Positions 21,201 to 28,356 of a stretch of 64,000 bases of DNA are shown here, piece after piece. The notes under the pieces are model-generated. The model had not been told where the DNA came from. It saw only the letters and a program-made list of their open reading frames with translations, and made no database searches. The number at the start of each line of letters is the position of its first letter. Position 1 is the stretch's first letter. Source of the DNA: Kordia algicida (GTDB lineage: Bacteria; Bacteroidota; Bacteroidia; Flavobacteriales; Flavobacteriaceae); assembly GCF_051013375.1 (NCBI RefSeq), contig NZ_CP142125.1, one strand, 5' to 3'. A program made the translations under genes and the position numbers.

Positions 21201-24200
21201 CAAAAGAAGGTGAAGCAAATTGCAACACTTTATCTTTTGTTGTAGGCTCAAATATGATATGCTCATTTTTAACCATGTTGACACAGTTTTTGTGAGACAC
21301 CAACACACCTTTCGGTTTCCCTGATGAACCAGATGTATAAATTACATACGCTGCATCTTCTGCTATATAGTTTGGTATTAGATTTTCTTCTTGCTCAACG
21401 AACACATCATAAATTTCATCAATACTAAAAGCATTTAATGCAAAACTTGACGAACGATTTATGATACTACTTTCAGTAATTAGAAGTGAGATATTAGCAT
21501 CAGATACAATGTAATTTATTCGTTCTTTAGGACTAGAAGCATCTATTGGAATGTAAACTGCGCCAGCTTTCATTATTGAAAGCATTCCTATGATTAACCA
21601 TTCATTTCTGTCAACCATGACACCAACGTGCATTCCTTTGGTAACCTTAAAATCCTCTTGCAATGATTTTGCGGTTGTGTTTACAATTGTGTTAAGTTCC
21701 TTGTACGTCCAAGAATTAGATGGAGTTTCAAGTGCAGTAGCGTTCGGACTTTTTTCAACTTGATTTTCGAACAACTGAACCAAACTGAGTGATTCATCAT
21801 ATTCAAAAGTTTTTTGATTAAAGTCATATAATACTTGTTGACGCTCTTTTGCTGTAATATAGTTGAGTTCGTTTATGCTTTGAGTTGGCACTTCTACTAC
21901 AGCTTTCATTAATTCTTCTAAATGCAAACAGAATCGTTGTATTCTTTCTGCTTCAAAGAGATCTGTATTGTATTCAATATTTAAATTGATTTCGTTTTCA
22001 CTTTCCCCGAAAATTAGACGTAAGTCAACTTTACTTTTATCATTAATTAGCAACTGATTTTCAATAGTCACACCATGCATTTCTGGTAACTTCTCTATAT
22101 TTTGCTTGTTTTGAATTCCAACAACAATGTCAAATAAAGGTGATCTACTTAAATCTCTATCTAAGCCTAAATCTTTAACCAATAAATCAAACGGATAAAT
22201 TTGATGATCGAATGCTTCAACAACAACTTGCTGAACTTTTCGCAAAGATGCTGCAAATGTATCTTCAGTGTCTAATTCAGTTCGCAATGGCAATGCATTG
22301 ATATAAAAACCAATTTGATCTTCTAATTCTGCATGATCTCTACCTACGGCTGGTGTTCCTAAAATGATGTCTTTTTCACCTGTGTATTTGTAAACCAATA
22401 CTTTGGTAAGCGCCAAGAGTCCTGCAAATAGTGTTGTTTTCTCTGCAGATATTATGTTTTTAAATTTTGCAACTAGCTGTGAATCAAAAGTGTATTTATA
22501 CTGTGTACTGTCAAATGTTTTGATGGAAGGTCTTGCTTTATCCATTGGTAAATCGACCACAGGAATATCTCCTTCAAATTTTTGCAACCAATAATTTTTA
22601 TGTTCATTCAAATGTCCACCAGCCAACTCTTGCAATTGCCAAGCTGCATAGTCTTTGTACTGAATTGAAAGTGGTGCTAAGTTTGCTACTGTTTGTCCTT
22701 GTAATGAATTGTATATACTTAAAAACTCTTTGATTATATTTTTTATTGACCATTCATCAGTGATAATATGGTGCATGCAAAGCATGAATAAGTATCTTCC
22801 ATTTTTCACTTTACTCATATGAACGCGAATCAATTGATCGCTAGACAAGTTGAAAGGTGTGAATGCTACTTTTTCCGATAAGCTTATTGCTGCTGTTTCA
22901 GAGTTTTCTTCATTTGAAAAATCATGATAATCAACATTAAAATCTATTGTAGCTACCTCATGTACAAATTGATATGGAACTCCGTCAATTTCTTTGAAAT
23001 TGGTTCTTAGAATTTCGTGACGTTTGATAAGTTGTGTAAAAGCTTCTGTTACGTGTTCAATGTTTACATTTCCATTGAGCCAATAACTCATTTGAATGTT
23101 GTACGCCGTAGAACCTAGACTTTCAAATTGCTCTAAAATCCATAATCGTTTTTGTGCGTGCGATAATTGATATGTATCACTAATTTCAACTCTATCGATT
23201 GTTTTATAATCTTGTACATTAAGTTGCGCAATGTATGCTGCCAAGTCAATAAGCTTTGGATATTCAAAAATATCTTTGAGTTGTACTTGTACATTTAATT
23301 CTTTGTAAATATTAAGTATCAACTGAATAGCTTTTAACGAATGTCCACCAATTTCAAAGAAATCATCTGTAATGCTAATGTCTTTTACATCCAGAATAGA
23401 CTGCCATAATTTCGCCAGTACTTTTTCAGTAATAGTTTCTGGAAGCGTGAGTGTCCTTTCTTTGACTTCAACAGCTCTTTTCGCCAATTGTTTTCGACTA
23501 ATTTTGCCATTGTGTGTTAATGGAAACTCTTCTATTTGCATAATATGCGCTGGCACCATATATGCTGGTAATTTGCTACGAAGTAATGCTTTTAAAACAT
23601 CTACTTTAATCGTTTCTTTTCCTGTAACATATGCTAAAAGATCATCTCCTTTTACTACAACAACAGCCTGATTTACGGTCGAATCTGCTTGTAATAACGA
23701 TTCTATTTCGCCTAATTCAATACGGTATCCTCTAAGTTTTACCTGACTGTCGCCTCTACCAAGGTATATCAATCTCCCATTAAAATCCCAATAACATAAA
23801 TCGCCTGTATCATAGATAATTTCGTCATTATTAAAAGGATTTGCAATGAATTTTTGAGCAGTTAACTCATTATCTGTGTATCCTTTGGCAATTCCTGCGC
23901 CACCAATAAATAGCTTTCCTGCCACTCCATGCGGCAATAATTCTCCAAATTTATCAAATATATAAAGTGTGGTATTGTATAATGGTTTCCCTATAGAATG
24001 TAAGTCTGTAGTTTCTTGAATGTGCTGACAAGTTGACCAAATTGTAGTTTCTGTTGGTCCAAACATATTGTATAATTCACCAGACATTTTTAATAAACGT
24101 GCTCCTAATATAGTTGGCAAATATTCTCCTCCAGATATTTTCTTTAAGTCTGTTTTTGCTGTCCAGTTCGCTTCTAAAAGTAAATTCCAAACACTTGGTG

Positions 24201-27200
24201 TAGCCTGTACTATGGTAACTTCGCTTTCGTCGATTATTTCTGCAAGCAAACGCGGATTGGTCACTGTAGCACTTGAAGCAATTGTTACTGTACCACCGAC
24301 ACTTAATGTTGTGAAGAATTCTAGAACAGAAATATCAAATGTAAATGTAGTAATTGCTAATAAGTTATCGTTACTAGAAACATCAAGAATATTTACTACT
24401 GATTTTAGTAGATTCACCACTGAACCATGCTTTATTTGTACTCCTTTTGGTCTTCCTGTAGATCCTGATGTGTAAATTATATAAGCTGTATCTTCTCCAT
24501 CTATTGAAACATCTAGTTTGTTTGTTGAATAACTCCTTAATTCTTCCTGCAATTCTTTGATGCTGATCTGCGCTACTGTTTGTGCTGTCTCTGTTGAATC
24601 ACTAATGATTAAGGAAGCATTTCCATCGGAAAGCATATAAGCAACACGATCTTCTGGATAGTTCTTATCTATCGGTAAGTACGCCGCGCCAGCTTTTAAA
24701 ATTCCTAGTATACTGATAAGCAAGTATTCACTACGATCTTGCATGATCGCTACAACACTTCCCTTTCTAATATTATGTTTTGCCTGTAAGTAGTGTGCCA
24801 ATTGATTGGAGCGTGCATCCAATTCTTCATAGCTAAGCTCGTTGTCTTCGTATATAAGTGCAATTGCCTGTGCGCTAGTTGCTGCTTGCGACTCAAACAA
24901 GGAAACTAGCGTTGTCTCTATTGCCTGTGAAACTACTTCTCCTTGATAGTTGTTCAATAAGATTTCTCGTTCCGTACTTGCGATTAATGGGAGTTTGTCT
25001 AACGAAGTTATTTTATGGGTCAGCACACTTTCTAAGAGTGTGTTTAGATGAAGTCCTAAGTTCTGAATACGTTCTTCACTGTAAATATCTGTGTTGTATT
25101 CTATATGAACTGCAATTTCTCCAGATTCACTTTCCTTGAACCAAAACGTTAAATCGTATAAACTTGTGTCAACAGTTACGCGTACTGGAGAAATATCCAA
25201 TCCGTGCATAGAAACAGCCTTTTCTGAAGCTTCCAACGACTGCTCACTAGCTAATACTACTGATACATCAAATAATGGAAAACGACTTAAATCTCTCGAT
25301 AAATCCAATTCATCCACCAACAAATCAAACGGATACGTCTGATGCTCATAACCATCTAAACATGTTTTCTTTACACGATAAAGCAAATCTGTGAAGCTAT
25401 CATTGCCTGAGAATTCTGTACGCAATGCCAAATTGTTGATATAGAATCCTATCTGATTTTCTAAATCTGCATGTTCTCGTCCTGCTATAGGTGTTCCTAC
25501 AATGATATCTTCTTGTCCACTATATCTGTATAATAAAGCTTTTACCAAAGTGGTTAATCCGATAAATAATGTGCTTTCTTCCTCCTTCAAATAATCTCTA
25601 AAAGCATGACTCACTTCTGTTGAAAACGCAACATAGCTCTGGGCTCCGTTGTAAGTCTGTACTGGCGGACGCACATAATCTGAAGGCATGTCTAAGACAG
25701 GTAAGTCTCCTGATAGTTTTGACAACCAATACTCGCGAGCTGTTGCCAATTCGCCTTCTGATAATTCCTTCAATTGCCAAGCCGCATAATCTTTATACTG
25801 TATTGGCAATGGTGTAATTCTCGTGGTCGTTTCTTGAACACTATTGTTGTAATATGTGATTAAATCACCTACCAATACTTGCATAGACCATTCATCTGAG
25901 ATGATGTGATGAATTGAAAATAACAAGCGGTGATGATTCGTCGCTACTTTTAATAATTCCACTCTAAATAATGGTCCGCTTGATAAATCATACGCAGAAG
26001 CTGCTAGTGTGTCTAAAACAGTTGCAATGGCTTCTTCGGTATTTTCTGCATCTGAAACATCTGTGATTGGTATGCTAAAATCGATGTCTTCTACAGATTG
26101 AATAACCTGACGTGGCTCACTATCTTTTAGAATGAATATGGTACGTAAGCTCTCGTGACGCTCAATCAGCTTGGTAAATGCTTCTGTGAATGCCGCAATA
26201 TTTAATGCTCCTTGAATGTCATAACTTATTGGACGACTGTACGCGGTAAAATCTTCTTGTAATTGATCTAAAACCCACAATCTACGTTGTGCGTGTGAAA
26301 GTGCGTAATCGTCCTGTTCCGCAATTTTTGGAATGGAATTGTATGTTGTATCTCCTTTTGAATTTGCTATTAACGCCGATTGTTCTTTGAGTGTGGCATG
26401 ATTGAAAATTTCTCCAATGCTTAGTTGTACTTCGTGTTGTTTGTAAACGCGGGAGATTAATTGAATTGCTTTTAATGAAGAACCTCCCAAATCAAAGAAC
26501 GAATCATTTCTACCAATACTTGTTTGTGGAATACTTAGTAATGCTGCCCAAATTGCGCTCAACGATTCTTCTACGGCTCCTTTTGGCGCTTCGTAGTTGC
26601 TTCCTTTGAGTAATTCTGATGGCTTTGGTAAAGCGCGTTTGTCTACTTTTCCGTTTAACGTTAGTGGAAATTCTTCTAGATACATGAAGTAATCTGGAAT
26701 GCTGTTTCTGTCTAACGTTTTTCCTAAAGTCTCACGTAATTCACTTTTGTCATATTCCGTTCCGCTGTAATAGCATAGCAGAGAATCTACCGTGTTATCA
26801 TTGTGAACAATCAGTTCTACTTGACCAATGTTTTCTAGATTGAGTAGTGCACTGCGAATACCGTCTAACTCTACTCGAACTCCATGAAGTTTGATTTGAT
26901 CGTCTATTCTTCCTAGAATTTCTAGGTTTCCTTCCGCATCGTAACGTCCAATGTCGCCTGTTTTGCAAACTAGGTCTTCTCTGTCGGTTACTAATGGGTT
27001 TTGAACAAATAGATTTTTGGTTAGTTCAGCGTCTAAATAGCCTTTGGTAATGAACGGACTTTTGATGTAAACTTCTCCGATTTCTTCTTCATTACAGATT
27101 TCATCACCATTTATAATAGCAATTAATGTATTTCTAATTGCTTTTCCAACTGGCAATACTGTTCCCGATTCTAATTCCGTTTCTGGAATATGGTAACAAC

Positions 27201-28248
27201 TTTTTAAAACTGTAGTTTCCGTAAGTCCATAAAGATTGCTCATTCTTGCCGAGTGTCCTTCAATGGATCGCCATAAGGCAACATCACGTCCATATAATTT
27301 TTCTCCTGCTAAAACAACTTCTTCTATGTCAGTTAAAGCAATGTTTTGCTCTTTTAGATTGTTGGTTAGCAATCTAAAAAGTGATGGAACTGTTTGTAAA
27401 ACTGTTACCTTTTCTTCTGCTAGCCAGCTTCCAAGTAATACCATGTTTTGTTTGGTCTTTTCACTTGGAATACATAAACAACTTCCTGAAGTTAAACTCG
27501 TAAGAATGTCTTTTAAACTTGCGTCAAAGGTGACAGAAGCAATTTGACTCACACGTGTTTCTGTGGTAAAGTTGAAGGTTTCTTTATGCCAGTTTACATA
27601 ATGTGCTATTCCTTTTTGACTTCCAACAATCGCCTTGGATTTTCCTGTGGTTCCTGAACTGTAGAAAATGTAACTACTGTTGTCTACAGCGTATTCGATT
27701 GAAAGATTTTCTTTGCTGTAATTGTTTATATCTAGATTTGTTTCTTTGTATTCGCCAGCTTCATTTACTTCGTATACTTCCAAACTTGACTGATCTAACG
27801 TGATTAAATCTAAATCACCCAATCCTAAATCTCCTAATAGTGAAGAACCTGATGCTTTAAACACCAATACATGCGTAAAGCTATGCGATAGCTTTAGTGA
27901 TTTGAATGCTTCCCAAGAGCTATCATCTGTGATTAAGACTTTCATTCCCGTTTCACTAACCGCTTGTTCCATCCGCGAAAGCGAAAAACTATTTGATAAT
28001 GGAACATACGTTGCGCCTGTTTTGAAACATGCTAGTAAACTTCCCAAAAGTTCTTTCCCGCTAGGTAATAAAACTCCAACTGCATCTTCCGACGAAATAG
28101 CAATGTCCGTCATTAGATTTCCAAGTTGATTGGCAAATTCGTTTAAGTCTCTATAACTCGTGTCTCCATTTGTTTCCGTCAAAGCGGTATTTTTAGGATA
28201 TAACGAGACAATATCCTCAAATGATTCGTATAGGAATTTTCTTTTCAC
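12286..28248 (-). CDS. Giant nonribosomal peptide synthetase, A-T-(C-A-T)x4-C
   Basis: A 5320-residue synthetase starting with GTG at 28248; upstream the frame has no ATG before a stop. Approximate domains: A1 1-545, T1 with Ser near 590, C2 645-1085, A2 1100-1590, T2 near 1635, C3 1690-2125, A3 2140-2640, T3 near 2682, C4 2735-3170, A4 3185-3690, T4 near 3730, C5 3785-4215, A5 4240-4755, T5 near 4800, C6 4850-5300. There is no E, methyltransferase or thioesterase domain. All five C domains carry HHxxxDE instead of HHxxxDG. Reading the A-pocket by eye against GrsA gives D-I-L-Q-I-G-M-I-W for A2, close to the glycine code; A1 and A5 share D-A-K-Q-V-A-L-V-L; A3 and A4 are not assigned. The product would be five residues, X-Gly-Y-Z-X, passed on by C6. 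Confidence 0.97.
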   Translation of the reverse strand: MKRKFLYESFEDIVSLYPKNTALTETNGDTSYRDLNEFANQLGNLMTDIAISSEDAVGVLLPSGKELLGSLLACFKTGATYVPLSNSFSLSRMEQAVSETGMKVLITDDSSWEAFKSLKLSHSFTHVLVFKASGSSLLGDLGLGDLDLITLDQSSLEVYEVNEAGEYKETNLDINNYSKENLSIEYAVDNSSYIFYSSGTTGKSKAIVGSQKGIAHYVNWHKETFNFTTETRVSQIASVTFDASLKDILTSLTSGSCLCIPSEKTKQNMVLLGSWLAEEKVTVLQTVPSLFRLLTNNLKEQNIALTDIEEVVLAGEKLYGRDVALWRSIEGHSARMSNLYGLTETTVLKSCYHIPETELESGTVLPVGKAIRNTLIAIINGDEICNEEEIGEVYIKSPFITKGYLDAELTKNLFVQNPLVTDREDLVCKTGDIGRYDAEGNLEILGRIDDQIKLHGVRVELDGIRSALLNLENIGQVELIVHNDNTVDSLLCYYSGTEYDKSELRETLGKTLDRNSIPDYFMYLEEFPLTLNGKVDKRALPKPSELLKGSNYEAPKGAVEESLSAIWAALLSIPQTSIGRNDSFFDLGGSSLKAIQLISRVYKQHEVQLSIGEIFNHATLKEQSALIANSKGDTTYNSIPKIAEQDDYALSHAQRRLWVLDQLQEDFTAYSRPISYDIQGALNIAAFTEAFTKLIERHESLRTIFILKDSEPRQVIQSVEDIDFSIPITDVSDAENTEEAIATVLDTLAASAYDLSSGPLFRVELLKVATNHHRLLFSIHHIISDEWSMQVLVGDLITYYNNSVQETTTRITPLPIQYKDYAAWQLKELSEGELATAREYWLSKLSGDLPVLDMPSDYVRPPVQTYNGAQSYVAFSTEVSHAFRDYLKEEESTLFIGLTTLVKALLYRYSGQEDIIVGTPIAGREHADLENQIGFYINNLALRTEFSGNDSFTDLLYRVKKTCLDGYEHQTYPFDLLVDELDLSRDLSRFPLFDVSVVLASEQSLEASEKAVSMHGLDISPVRVTVDTSLYDLTFWFKESESGEIAVHIEYNTDIYSEERIQNLGLHLNTLLESVLTHKITSLDKLPLIASTEREILLNNYQGEVVSQAIETTLVSLFESQAATSAQAIALIYEDNELSYEELDARSNQLAHYLQAKHNIRKGSVVAIMQDRSEYLLISILGILKAGAAYLPIDKNYPEDRVAYMLSDGNASLIISDSTETAQTVAQISIKELQEELRSYSTNKLDVSIDGEDTAYIIYTSGSTGRPKGVQIKHGSVVNLLKSVVNILDVSSNDNLLAITTFTFDISVLEFFTTLSVGGTVTIASSATVTNPRLLAEIIDESEVTIVQATPSVWNLLLEANWTAKTDLKKISGGEYLPTILGARLLKMSGELYNMFGPTETTIWSTCQHIQETTDLHSIGKPLYNTTLYIFDKFGELLPHGVAGKLFIGGAGIAKGYTDNELTAQKFIANPFNNDEIIYDTGDLCYWDFNGRLIYLGRGDSQVKLRGYRIELGEIESLLQADSTVNQAVVVVKGDDLLAYVTGKETIKVDVLKALLRSKLPAYMVPAHIMQIEEFPLTHNGKISRKQLAKRAVEVKERTLTLPETITEKVLAKLWQSILDVKDISITDDFFEIGGHSLKAIQLILNIYKELNVQVQLKDIFEYPKLIDLAAYIAQLNVQDYKTIDRVEISDTYQLSHAQKRLWILEQFESLGSTAYNIQMSYWLNGNVNIEHVTEAFTQLIKRHEILRTNFKEIDGVPYQFVHEVATIDFNVDYHDFSNEENSETAAISLSEKVAFTPFNLSSDQLIRVHMSKVKNGRYLFMLCMHHIITDEWSIKNIIKEFLSIYNSLQGQTVANLAPLSIQYKDYAAWQLQELAGGHLNEHKNYWLQKFEGDIPVVDLPMDKARPSIKTFDSTQYKYTFDSQLVAKFKNIISAEKTTLFAGLLALTKVLVYKYTGEKDIILGTPAVGRDHAELEDQIGFYINALPLRTELDTEDTFAASLRKVQQVVVEAFDHQIYPFDLLVKDLGLDRDLSRSPLFDIVVGIQNKQNIEKLPEMHGVTIENQLLINDKSKVDLRLIFGESENEINLNIEYNTDLFEAERIQRFCLHLEELMKAVVEVPTQSINELNYITAKERQQVLYDFNQKTFEYDESLSLVQLFENQVEKSPNATALETPSNSWTYKELNTIVNTTAKSLQEDFKVTKGMHVGVMVDRNEWLIIGMLSIMKAGAVYIPIDASSPKERINYIVSDANISLLITESSIINRSSSFALNAFSIDEIYDVFVEQEENLIPNYIAEDAAYVIYTSGSSGKPKGVLVSHKNCVNMVKNEHIIFEPTTKDKVLQFASPSFDASIAEIFMAITSGASLVLAGNKILKDVIALTNYLKEKNVSIVILPPAYLAAMSVKELSFLRLIITAGDVANKQLAIDYSEQLTYMNCYGPTESAVWATMHEVAASDNKYQRLPIGKPIGNLQIYILNESLQPQPIGVPGEIYIAGVGVTKGYLNKTELTKRSFIKNPFGEGTMYKTGDLASWYSDGNIDFLGRIDTQVKIRGYRIELGEIESILNNHPEITNAAAIALGEGHNKTLAAYYEGAEKIALLDLEEYLKNFLPEYMVPSHIIYLPELPKNSSGKIDKKALPKHIEIEAKELVVPNDELEAGLLEVWQNVLGIQEISDKDNFFSIGGHSLRAIQLISQLFKKLEIKLELEDIFMHPVFEEQVNLLKVSNKTSYQTIEKVEAQSLYKLSYAQRRLWLLEQFEDEVEAVHNIPVTYWLEGDVNIKLLNDAFLHVIERHESLRTLFIQKEGEAYQKILTSSEYSFSITQEDVSNTSNPKEYAQNKALELSLIPFDLETAPLIKAHIIKVAGNEYLFYLCVHHIIFDERSVHVFIKEIIESYKAFLQNKSPELPILPIQYKDYAAWQEKELQSERLAVHRAYWLGQFEEEVQVLDLPADYPRPPVQTFHGDQVHLSLSDATSKAFRACLEAKEITLYMGLVTLVKSLLHRYTGQNDIIIGSPSAGREHPDLRNQIGFFINTLVLRTKINEDETFNSLSVKVKENVLNAFTHQVYPFDLLVNELQLERDMSRSPLFDVVVVLENLLDKNEIPALEGLSITDNQLDVPISKIDLRFYFIENESNISLTLEYNTDIYSKHRMENLLGHLTALINSIIEKPSATIRELNYLAPQEKHWLLSELNQKELTYDQNETLVDIFEHQAAATPENIAVEFGNKTLTYKELNTRANKLAHHLRNEYNVGQGETVALMLERNEWLIVSFLAILKAGGVYLPIDSSNSTERNNFMLSDSKAKILITESLNMFSIGDFTGNIFAIDIEFDMLTTSDENPSKVNLASDLAYIYYTSGSTGKPKGVMLQHCNGVHVIHNQRKEFKVTQDDCIIQFSSMAFDGSVFEYFVALANGGRLLVAKDNVIKDPVQLIKYMKEKAVTFAVLPAAYFSAVSVAELEFLRIAISVGDVVNKNQAIKSSAYTNTYNGYGPTECSIWSTTYNVSEKDTKRVRLPIGKAIGNVQIYIVDEHLNLVGEGIPGEICIAGGGIAKGYLNMRELSNEKFVKNPFGEGKLYRSGDKGIRLPDGNIDFLGRIDNQVKIRGYRIELNEIDKVVKSYPTVIETLVTTYTTEDDTALVAYYTATEKINAVDLQVYLRKTLPDYMIPPYIIQLDDFVLNSSGKIDKKKLPEPEIKLDTTYVAPRNVTEESLVTIWSEILNKERIGVEDNFFESGGHSLKAIQLITKIYKTHQVQLNIGDIFNSPTLAEQALLITNSDTSSYISIPKVETQENYPLSATQQRTWLQVEQAKDTITHNVFTSYHLVGLFNKEAFEFAFQQLVTRHESLRTVFELIDGEPRQRIIDASVIDFTIKYLDVSGENEATKQNYKSELSRKAFSLNTAPLFNIEILKHQENTHELLFAMHHIISDEWSMQVMVRDLVLLYNAAVKGTMHPLDPLPIQYKDFTAWQLAELSGEKLTAHKTYWNTQFQGDIPTLELASDRRRPEIMNHAGAQYYFKLDKELSLQLKALVKEEGATLFMGVLSLVKTLLYQYTGQQDIVIGTPVAGRQHPDLEDQIGLYLNTLALRSRFSGDEGFAALLNEVKKVSLDGFNHQVYPLDMLIEDLGIYQPKNRSALFDVVVILQNVQLNLLEGVEMEDLEVSAEGEDLEISKGDLRFQFMDQGETIDGTIEYSTELYDEDRISRMVMHMENLLAIIVETPNVPLKEMQYLDDVEAEKNQWFEKVIQKEAPKYIHKTVEAIVAANPTKKAVQLEGKAYTYKEINEFSNQIGHLLLELNTQPKSAIGVLLPSGKELVGSLLACFKTGATYIPIASEFSKSRLEQVFSETDMTTLIVTEKAYEILKATIDVSDTKLENIVLFSEGGTLKEYSLSNYSKENLSIEYAVDNSSYIFYSSGTTGKSKAIVGNQESIAQYVNWHRNTFNFTTETRVSQIASVTFDASLKDILTSLTSGSCLCIPSEKTKQNMVLLGSWLAEEKVTVLQTVPSLFRLLTNNLKEQNIALTDIEEVVLAGEKLYGRDIALWRSIEGHSARMSNLYGLTETTVLKSCYHIPETDLESGTVLPVGKAIDNSMIAVINDSGLSLWGEIGEVYIKSPYTTKGYLDAELTKNLFVQNPLVTDREDLVCKTGDIGRYDAEGNLEILGRIDDQIKLHGVRVELDGIRSALLNLENIGQVELIVHNDNTVDSLLCYYSGTEYDKSELRETLGKTLDRNSIPDYFMYLEEFPLTLNGKVDKRALPKPSELLKGSNYEAPKGAVEESLSAIWAALLSIPQTSIGRNDSFFDLGGSSLKAIQLISRVYKQHEVQLSIGEIFNHATLKAQSALIAEATAESYSAIEKVAEQDDYALSHAQRRLWVQETQQQKGENTYNIFMRYHMEGALQTELLQKALMHVIERHESLRTIFILKDGEPRQKIQSMEEQSFVLEIADLQAVKESKEVIDAEVQKLAFYPFDLQNGPLMKVKLLKLAPEKHMLLFATHHIISDEWSLQIFVKEILTIYNAFLAYETPNLTPLAIQYKDYVAWKEQELANIGTESHHEFWMKKFEGEIPVLLIPTDFPRPALQTFNGSELNFEFSEETATAFKKLLQEQNATLFMGLLSIVKTILYHYSGQEDIIIGTPIAGREHPDLEGQIGYYLNTLALRSKFDPATKYVDFLSEIKQTALEAFEHQEYPFDMLIENLKLKKDLSRSPLFDVVMILQNVDIHRESDLEMNGVTVEPIKEPMEISKSDLRFQFADLGHTIGGTLEYNTDLFKKERIVQLIEHMKTLIALVSTDATQSIIDFDFLTDTERQQEQLASDLFGSDISKDF
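13643..15087 (-). repeat. Intragenic duplicate, copy 2 (A5-T5 to start of C6)
   Basis: Partner of 26273-27727. Within the block only a few short patches differ, such as the stretch after VGKAI and the linker after T5. The substrate pocket residues are the same in both copies, so modules 1 and 5 should pick the same amino acid. Confidence 0.9.
26273..27727 (-). repeat. Intragenic duplicate, copy 1 (A1-T1 to start of C2)
   Basis: This block of the NRPS gene is nearly identical in DNA and protein to 13643-15087. Long runs are unchanged: after the GEIGEVYIKSP motif about 190 residues match with almost no change. It covers most of the A1 domain from just before its P-loop, T1 and the first residues of C2. 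Both ends fall away into clearly different sequence. Confidence 0.9.
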
Positions 28249-28356
28249 AATGAAAAATGTTTTGGTAATTTCTAAAAAAGAGATGATAAAAAAGCACAGA
28301 CAGTACAGCCTAACTTATAGAAATTAAACTACTTTAGCTTTGTATCGTATATGATT

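Noticed and set aside
14579..28129. Many plus-strand small frames inside the NRPS region
   Set aside because: They are antisense shadows of the NRPS frame; none has a recognised product, and the minus-strand frame is continuous.
12286..28248. Epimerisation or thioesterase domain in the NRPS
   Set aside because: All HHxxxD-containing domains fit C-domain spacing after T domains and each is followed by an A domain, except the last, which ends the protein; no GxSxG thioesterase is seen.
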